From NCBI GenBank assembly GCA_949519155.1, contig CATIQU010000029.1, positions 1 to 49,932 on the forward strand: 49,932 nt of DNA, written 5' to 3'. This document shows, in pieces, positions 44,416 to 49,932 of the stretch. The first letter of the stretch is position 1, and every line of letters starts with the position of its first letter. The notes under the pieces are model-generated. The model ran no database searches. It saw only the letters and a list, made by a program, of their open reading frames with translations, and had not been told where the DNA came from. Source of the stretch: Polaribacter sp. SA4-10. Its GTDB lineage: Bacteria; Bacteroidota; Bacteroidia; Flavobacteriales; Flavobacteriaceae. The translations under genes were made by a program, and so were the position numbers.

Positions 44416-46469
44416 TAACTAACCTCTTGTCCATTTTTAATACTTCTCTCTGGCGCAACAAAGGCGAGTTTCCCGTCTGGAGTATCCGTCATTAAAATCA
44501 TTCCTTGGCTTTCAACACCTCTAATTTTACGAGGCGCTAAGTTGACCAATACCGAGACTTGCTGTCCGATAATGTCTTCCGGAGAAAAACTTTCAGCAAT
44601 TCCAGAAACAATGGTTCTAACATCGATACCAACATCCACTTTTAATTGTAATAATTTTTTGGTTTTTGCTACTTTTTCAGCTTCTAAAATAGTACCCACT
44701 CGGATGTCTAATTTTGAGAAGTCTTCAAAGTCAATTACTTCTTTTTGCGGGGCAACTACTTTTTTCTCTTGTTCATTTGCAACTTTTGTTGCAGTTAGTT
44801 TTTCAACTTGTGTTTCAATGCTTTTGTCTTCAATTTTAGAGAACAATAATTCCGCTTTGTTTATTTGATGTTTTGCAGAAAGCAACACCTCTTTTTCACG
44901 AATGTCACCCCAAGAGAGCGATTTGTCAATGTTTAAAATAGATTTCAATTTCGTGGAAGTAAATGGTAAAAAAGGCTCAGAAAGGACTGCCAAAGCAGCA
45001 GAAATCTGCAAAGCAACATACATAATCGTTTGAACGCGCGCTGCATCTACCTTAATCACTTTCCAAGGTTCCTCATCGGCCAAATACTTGTTTCCAAGTC
45101 TTGCCAAATTCATTAATTCTTGAGAAGCTTCTCTAAAACGGTATCGTTCTATAGATTTTCCAATGGTATTCGGAAACTCTTTTACGGCCGCTAAAACATC
45201 CTCATCTACTTCTGTAAATGTTCCAGCAAGCGGTACTTCTCCAGTGTAATATTTATTCGTTAATACGACTACTCTGTTAATGAAATTACCAAAAACAGCC
45301 ACCAATTCGTTGTTGTTTTTCGCCTGAAAATCTTTCCAAGTAAAATCGTTGTCTTTACTCTCAGGTGCATTCGCGGTAAGGGTATAACGCAATACATCTT
45401 GTTGGTTTGGAAACTCCTCTAAATATTCATGCAACCAAACGGCCCAGTTTTTAGAAGTAGATAATTTATTGCCTTCCAAATTTAAGAACTCATTTGCAGG
45501 CACATTTTCTGGTAAAATATAATCACCATGCGCTTTTAACATGCTTGGAAAAATAATACAGTGAAAAACAATATTGTCTTTTCCGATAAAATGCACCAAT
45601 TTGGTGTCGTCTTTTTTCCAATAATCTTCCCAGTTTTTTCCTTCTCTAGCCGCCCATTCTTTGGTTGATGAAATGTATCCAATAGGCGCATCAAACCAAA
45701 CATACAGGACCTTTCCTTCTCCTCCTTTAACAGGCACAGGAATTCCCCAATCTAAATCTCTAGTAACTGCTCTCGGTCTTAAACCATCTTCTACCCAAGA
45801 TTTTACTTGCCCATACACATTGGGTTTCCAGTCTTTTTTATGTCCCTCTAAAATCCATTCACGTAAAAAGGCTTCGTGTTTGTCTAAAGGTAAAAACCAG
45901 TGTTTGGTTTCTTTTAAAGTGGGTACATTGCCCGTAATTGAAGATTTTGGATTGATCAAATCAGTAGCGTTATGAGACGTTCCACAACTTTCACATTGAT
46001 CGCCATAACTTTCCTCGAAATTACACTTTGGGCAGGTTCCTACAACAAAGCGATCTGCTAAAAATTGATTGGCTTCTGCATCGTACAATTGTGCAGAAAC
46101 TTCTTCAATAAATTCGCCATCGTTGTGCATCTTTGTAAAAAACTCAGAAGCAGTTTCATGGTGAACCTTAGAAGAGGTACGAGAATAATTATCAAAAGAA
46201 ATTCCAAAATCAACAAAAGATTGTTTGATGATACCATGGTACTTATCAATAATATCTTGCGGTGATACTCCTTCTTTTTTTGCACGCATTGGAATAGCAA
46301 CACCATGTTCGTCCGAACCACATATGTAGGCTACATCTTTTCCTGTTAAACGTAAAAAACGGGCATAAATATCTGCGGGAACATAGACCCCTGCCAAATG
46401 CCCAATATGAATCGGACCATTTGTATAAGGTAAAGCGGCAGTAATTGTATATCTTTTTGGAGTATTCAT
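44415..46469 (-). CDS. metG: Methionyl-tRNA synthetase with C-terminal tRNA-binding domain
   Basis: This 684-residue class I synthetase has the HIGH motif [19 protein letters not shown], the four-Cys zinc knuckle [18 protein letters not shown], and the KMSKS variant [12 protein letters not shown]. The C-terminal ~105 residues ([20 protein letters not shown] ... [17 protein letters not shown]) are a Trbp111-like OB domain for tRNA binding and dimerisation. It is complete and normal for the MetG1 type. A -7 box lies 42 nt upstream. Confidence 0.97.
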   Translation of the reverse strand: MNTPKRYTITAALPYTNGPIHIGHLAGVYVPADIYARFLRLTGKDVAYICGSDEHGVAIPMRAKKEGVSPQDIIDKYHGIIKQSFVDFGISFDNYSRTSSKVHHETASEFFTKMHNDGEFIEEVSAQLYDAEANQFLADRFVVGTCPKCNFEESYGDQCESCGTSHNATDLINPKSSITGNVPTLKETKHWFLPLDKHEAFLREWILEGHKKDWKPNVYGQVKSWVEDGLRPRAVTRDLDWGIPVPVKGGEGKVLYVWFDAPIGYISSTKEWAAREGKNWEDYWKKDDTKLVHFIGKDNIVFHCIIFPSMLKAHGDYILPENVPANEFLNLEGNKLSTSKNWAVWLHEYLEEFPNQQDVLRYTLTANAPESKDNDFTWKDFQAKNNNELVAVFGNFINRVVVLTNKYYTGEVPLAGTFTEVDEDVLAAVKEFPNTIGKSIERYRFREASQELMNLARLGNKYLADEEPWKVIKVDAARVQTIMYVALQISAALAVLSEPFLPFTSTKLKSILNIDKSLSWGDIREKEVLLSAKHQINKAELLFSKIEDKSIETQVEKLTATKVANEQEKKVVAPQKEVIDFEDFSKLDIRVGTILEAEKVAKTKKLLQLKVDVGIDVRTIVSGIAESFSPEDIIGQQVSVLVNLAPRKIRGVESQGMILMTDTPDGKLAFVAPERSIKNGQEVS

Positions 46470-46511
46470 CGAATTTTCCTTGATTTATTTTGTAGATTTA
46501 TTTCTGAAACA

Positions 46512-46519
46512 CAAAAGTA
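46512..46519 (-). promoter_or_regulatory. -7 box for metG
   Basis: The minus strand reads TACTTTTG, a full match to TAnnTTTG followed by TG, 42 nt before the metG start codon. It is identical to the octamer before dxs. Confidence 0.5.
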
Positions 46520-46607
46520 CAAAAAACGCCGTTTTAATACCCATTGAAAATCAATACATTTACGCAGTCCTAATTTTAGGATCGTAGCATCCATAAAAGA
46601 GTCTATT

Positions 46608-47612
46608 TTGAAGAAAAATCTATTTTTTACTCTCGCTTTATTACTGATTTCGTTCTTGGTAAATGCCCAAGAAGCACCACTTAAATTGGTTCAGCCTCCA
46701 ATATTAAAAAAGGGCGATACCGTTGCGATTGTAGCACCAGCAGGAATTTTAAAAAACAAAGTTGAAGTGATCGAAAAAGCAACAAAGCTATTAGAAAGTT
46801 GGGGCTTACAGGTCGTATTGGGTGAAAATATGTTTAACGACGGAAAGCATTTCTCAGGAACTGACAAAGAAAGAGCTTTCGATTTTCAAAAAGCGTTAGA
46901 CAATCCAAATATCAAAGCAATATGGGCTGCAAGAGGAGGATATGGTTCAGTAAGGATTTTAGATACTCTCGATTTTTCACGATTTCAAACACATCCAAAA
47001 TGGATCATTGGATATTCAGACATTACCGCCTTTCACAACCACATTCATAATTTAGGTGTAGAAACTATTCACGCCATGATGGCAACCAGCTTGCAAAATG
47101 AGGATGCAGAAATTATTGAAACCATTGCAACCTTTAAAAAAGCACTTTTTGGAGAAGAACTTTCCTACAAAATACCCTCCTCAACCTACAATAGAGTAGG
47201 TGTTTCATCAAGTCCAATAAAGGAGTTAAAAGGACAATTGGTTGGCGGGAATCTTGCCATTTTGGCCTCCATGCTGGGATCTAAAAGTCAAATAAATACA
47301 AATCAAAAAATCCTATTTATTGAAGAAATTGGTGAATATAAATACAGCATAGACAGGATGTTACAAAGCCTAAAAAGAGCAGGGTATTTTAACAATGTAA
47401 AAGCAGTAATTGTTGGAGATATTTCTAATATTAAACAAAATACTACAAAGTGGGGAAGTAATATTGAAGAACTTATTTTAGAGAGTATTCCTGAAAAAAT
47501 CCCTGTTTTATTTGGTTTTCCTACAGGCCATGAAATCACCAATAACGCCCTAATTATGGGGAGAAATGTGCTCCTTGAAATTGATACAACCATAACCATA
47601 AGTTTTGATTAA
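46608..47612 (+). CDS. ldcA: LD-carboxypeptidase (peptidase S66), exported
   Basis: This 334-residue muramoyl-tetrapeptide carboxypeptidase-type protein has a signal peptide (MKKNLFFTLALLLISFLVNA). The start codon is TTG, since no ATG is available at that position. The S66 pattern is clear: DTVAIVAPAGILKNKVEVIE, RGGYGSVRILDTLDF, the nucleophile Ser in WIIGYSDITAFHNHI, and the catalytic-His neighbourhood GFPTGHEITNNALIMG. It trims D-amino acids from peptidoglycan peptides. The yraN remnant overlaps its stop codon. Confidence 0.93.
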   Translation: MKKNLFFTLALLLISFLVNAQEAPLKLVQPPILKKGDTVAIVAPAGILKNKVEVIEKATKLLESWGLQVVLGENMFNDGKHFSGTDKERAFDFQKALDNPNIKAIWAARGGYGSVRILDTLDFSRFQTHPKWIIGYSDITAFHNHIHNLGVETIHAMMATSLQNEDAEIIETIATFKKALFGEELSYKIPSSTYNRVGVSSSPIKELKGQLVGGNLAILASMLGSKSQINTNQKILFIEEIGEYKYSIDRMLQSLKRAGYFNNVKAVIVGDISNIKQNTTKWGSNIEELILESIPEKIPVLFGFPTGHEITNNALIMGRNVLLEIDTTITISFD

Positions 47613-47794
47613 AAACACGTTCTTCCGATTATTTTGGAAATCCAAAAAAAATAAAACTACTCCTTTCAGCAATTGACAATTATGAGATAGAAAGAGATCT
47701 CGATGTTGAGGTACGTTTTGATATTATTTCAATTATTCATCAAAAGAACACAACCAAAATAGAACACTTAAAAGACGTATTTCTTCACTTTTAA
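47609..47794 (+). pseudogene. yraN: Headless remnant of yraN (UPF0102 endonuclease-like)
   Basis: The frame LKTRSSDYFGNPKKIKLLLS with AIDNY ... RDLDVEVRFDIISIIHQ, ending KTTKIEHLKDVF-like (here NTTKIEHLKDVFLHF), is the C-terminal half of YraN, whose family has EVKTRSSDYFGNP after the catalytic Asp/Glu residues. Everything before KTRSS is gone, including the start codon and the nuclease active-site residues (about 55-60 codons). A few residues also seem missing after FGNP compared with the usual FGNPxxxV. The frame begins inside the LD-carboxypeptidase stop codon, consistent with a deletion. YraN often follows this peptidase gene in relatives. Confidence 0.78.
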
Positions 47795-49161
47795 AGTTGT
47801 TCTAAAAATATTTTTAAATCTTTCAATAAGACTGGTTTTCCAATAATTTTCTTGTTTTTGTCGAGGACGAAATAGTTTGGAGTCGCATTGATATTATAAG
47901 TAACCGCTGTCTCGTTTTGCCATTTTTTCAACCCTAAAGCATGATGCCAATTTGGAAAATCGGTTTTCATTTTTTTCCATCGTGCATCGTTTTTTTCCAT
48001 AGCAAAAGCAATTACCTTTAGCGATTTGTTTCCTTGAAGATGGGTGTATAACTGTGGGATTTCAGTTAAACAATGCGAGCAATCTGTACTCCAAAAAATG
48101 AGTAGATAATTTTCAGCACTTTTTAAGGTAGAAAGTTGAAGGGTCTTTCCATTTTCTGTCCAAGAAAAATCGAGTGCTATGCGACCAATTTCAGCAGCAA
48201 ATAGCTTCTTTTTTTGAGTGATGAATTCTTGATCTTGAATACTTTTAGGGAGTTTTTTATATTGACTTTCTAATAAGTAATCAATACTTTCTAGGCTGTT
48301 GATTGTTTCAAATTGTGCGATTAAAAAAACAATGATGTTTTTTTTATATTGGGGATCTTTTATTTTAGATAGAACAACGTCAATTGATTTTTTAAATAAA
48401 TTATTTTGTTGTGTTTGATCATCTGAGCAATTGATATAAAAAACATACTCTATAATTTTATTGGTTAAAAAAGCAGAGTTGATTAATGTTGTATTAGAAA
48501 AATCGATATTATCAAAAAAAGTGGTTGTCATATTTGTCATATAAGCTTCGGGCGTTTTTATGATTTCTGATGGAATTTCTCTTATAGAATTTTTTACAAA
48601 AGGGTAGACATACATTCCTTTTGAACAGTTTAAAAACTGCTTTTGAATCGCCGTTACTTCTGTTGTTGCTTTTTTGTATTCAGCATCTAAAACCAGTGTT
48701 TTGTTTCTTAAAACAGCAATCTGGATAGAATCTAATTTTTGCTGTTTTAGAGAAAATACTTTCAAATATTTTCTGTAAAGAATATTTTCTTTCGAATCAG
48801 AAAACAATACGGTTGCCTCCGGATAATCTGGGTGAAAGGTAAAATTGATATTTTCTTTATTAAAAATAAAATCAACAGAACCAGTTCCTTTCAATCGATA
48901 TGTAACCCTGTAAGTGCCACTTTTTGCTGTAGACGGGAGGGTGAAAGAAAAAGTGCCGAAAGCTACCTTTTTCCCATCAGTAAGTAATGAATCTCTTTTA
49001 ATCGTTGTGTTTGCGACAAAGATCTGTTGGGTGCTTTCAATTTTATAGAGGATGACCCAGTCACTTTCTAACCCTTTTGTTAGGGTTCCGTTGATTGAAA
49101 ATTGAGCATAACTAAAAGTGGAACAGAAGAGGAGAAACAAATAAAATTTTTTCATTTTCAA
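47791..49161 (-). CDS. TlpA-like thioredoxin-fold disulfide reductase, exported
   Basis: This 456-residue protein starts with a signal peptide (MKMKKFYLFLLFCSTFSYAQ). A ~330-residue N-terminal region comprises an early beta domain and a helical part. The C-terminal thioredoxin domain has the active site WSTDCSHCLTEIPQLYTHL (CxxC = CSHC) and the cis-Pro segment INATPNYFVLDKNKKIIG. The layout matches flavobacterial TlpA/AhpC-TSA proteins acting in periplasmic thiol reduction, but the specific partner is unknown. Its stop codon overlaps the yraN remnant. Confidence 0.9.
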   Translation of the reverse strand: MKMKKFYLFLLFCSTFSYAQFSINGTLTKGLESDWVILYKIESTQQIFVANTTIKRDSLLTDGKKVAFGTFSFTLPSTAKSGTYRVTYRLKGTGSVDFIFNKENINFTFHPDYPEATVLFSDSKENILYRKYLKVFSLKQQKLDSIQIAVLRNKTLVLDAEYKKATTEVTAIQKQFLNCSKGMYVYPFVKNSIREIPSEIIKTPEAYMTNMTTTFFDNIDFSNTTLINSAFLTNKIIEYVFYINCSDDQTQQNNLFKKSIDVVLSKIKDPQYKKNIIVFLIAQFETINSLESIDYLLESQYKKLPKSIQDQEFITQKKKLFAAEIGRIALDFSWTENGKTLQLSTLKSAENYLLIFWSTDCSHCLTEIPQLYTHLQGNKSLKVIAFAMEKNDARWKKMKTDFPNWHHALGLKKWQNETAVTYNINATPNYFVLDKNKKIIGKPVLLKDLKIFLEQL

Positions 49162-49253
49162 AGAGGTTTTAATAGATTAAATACCATTCAATAAGCGCGC
49201 CAAAAGTACTAATTCTCCATTAAAAAGGTTATATTTAGCTTAAAAATAAGAAC

Positions 49254-49932
49254 ATGGGTTTTTCTAATAAAGTCGTTTGGATTACAGGCGCTTCCTCAGG
49301 GATTGGTAAGGCGTTGGCAATTGAACTATCAAAACAAAATGCCACCTTAATTTTGTCTTCCAGAAAAACAGCCGCTTTAGAATTGGTGAAGCAGGCTTGT
49401 GCTGATCCTTCAAAAGTAAAAATTCTAGCATTAGATTTAGAAGCTTCTAAAACATTACACCAGAAAGCAACTGTTGCGATTACGCTCTTTGGCGGGGTAG
49501 ATATTTTGGTTAATAATGGAGGGGTTAGTCAACGCTCATTTGCCAAAGACACAGATTTTTCTGTTGACAAAAGAATTATGGATGTTAATTATATAGGCAC
49601 CGTTGCATTAACAAAAGCACTGCTGCCTCATTTTATCGCCAAAAGAAGTGGACATTTTGTAACAACCACGAGTATTGTTGGTAAAATTGGTACTCCTTTA
49701 CGTTCCTCTTATGCTGCTTCTAAACACGCTCTTCATGGGTTTTTTGATAGTTTGCGTGCAGAAGTTTATGAAGATCATATTGCGGTTACTTTAGTATGCC
49801 CAGGTTTTGTAACAACCAATGTTTCAAGAAATGCTTTAACAGGAGATGGTTCTCCACAACAAACCATGGATAAAGCCACTCAAAATGGAATTGCACCAGT
49901 ACATTTCGCAAAATTAATGGCGAAGGCGATAC
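49254..49932 (+). CDS. SDR-family oxidoreductase (3' end beyond the window)
   Basis: The gene runs off the end after 226 codons, so its C-terminus is missing. It starts GFSNKVVWITGASSGIGKAL with the glycine motif TGASSGIG. It then has DILVNNGGVSQRSFAKDT (NNxG), the catalytic Ser in TTTSIVGKIGTPLRSS, YAASKHALHGFFDSLR (YxxxK) and VCPGFVTTNVSRNALTG. It belongs to the DHRS7-like SDR branch, substrate unknown. It is divergent from the TlpA-like gene, with a near-match -7 box TATATTTAG 17 nt upstream. Confidence 0.92.
   Translation, partial: MGFSNKVVWITGASSGIGKALAIELSKQNATLILSSRKTAALELVKQACADPSKVKILALDLEASKTLHQKATVAITLFGGVDILVNNGGVSQRSFAKDTDFSVDKRIMDVNYIGTVALTKALLPHFIAKRSGHFVTTTSIVGKIGTPLRSSYAASKHALHGFFDSLRAEVYEDHIAVTLVCPGFVTTNVSRNALTGDGSPQQTMDKATQNGIAPVHFAKLMAKAI

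Overview
The window is ordinary core chromosome of a member of the Bacteroidota, almost certainly a marine-type Flavobacteriaceae (Polaribacter/Tenacibaculum-like; the genus is an inference). Supporting signs are the AT-rich composition, families largely confined to this group (DUF4270, DUF4271, DUF4296), a type IX secretion C-terminal sorting domain, lipoproteins with an acidic patch after the acylated Cys, an F-ATPase operon without atpD/atpC, and repeated TAnnTTTG -7 boxes just upstream of start codons. I see no rRNA, tRNA, CRISPR array, prophage or insertion sequence.

Layout. 1-4.2 kb: the tail of atpB, then atpE-F-H-A-G, closed by a strong terminator. 4.2-7.6 kb: two lipoproteins of unknown function, then an SDR/aldo-keto reductase pair. 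7.6-14.5 kb: a looser, less conserved stretch with a decayed PAS histidine kinase, an ALDH7-type aldehyde dehydrogenase, a frameshifted isoaspartyl peptidase, a LuxE-like protein, a DUF2071 protein and a YHS protein. 14.5-21.6 kb: tyrS, an epimerase, the minus-strand operon dolichol-phosphate-mannose-synthase-like GT2/GNAT/pyrC/DUF4296, and DUF4271-hemD. 21.6-29.7 kb: radA; panC-panD-LPG_synthase_TM on the minus strand; and, divergently, a half-size glycogen synthase-like protein, a DUF4270 lipoprotein and glmS. 29.7-31.5 kb: a broken flavoprotein, a broken marC, and DUF3109. 31.9-37 kb: nrdB-nrdA-dgt, a dNTP supply and turnover cluster. 37-42 kb: a large secreted propeller protein and dxs, converging on a 56-nt palindrome. 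42-50 kb: tadA, a zinc-ribbon protein, ssb, an HDAC-like protein, metG, an LD-carboxypeptidase followed by a headless yraN remnant, a TlpA-like protein, and an SDR that runs off the end.

The most unusual property is gene decay. Five genes that look ancestral are broken: the histidine kinase (two homopolymer indels plus a nonsense codon), the isoaspartyl peptidase (frameshift just before the catalytic Thr), the adjacent marC and FAD oxidoreductase (frameshift and nonsense), and yraN (5' half missing). The homopolymer lesions could be assembly errors. The nonsense codons and the truncation are harder to explain that way. I found no clearly novel multigene system. The best leads are these lesions, the atpE-atpF hairpin, the dxs palindrome, the single-domain glycogen synthase homologue, and possible leaderless or near-leaderless transcripts.
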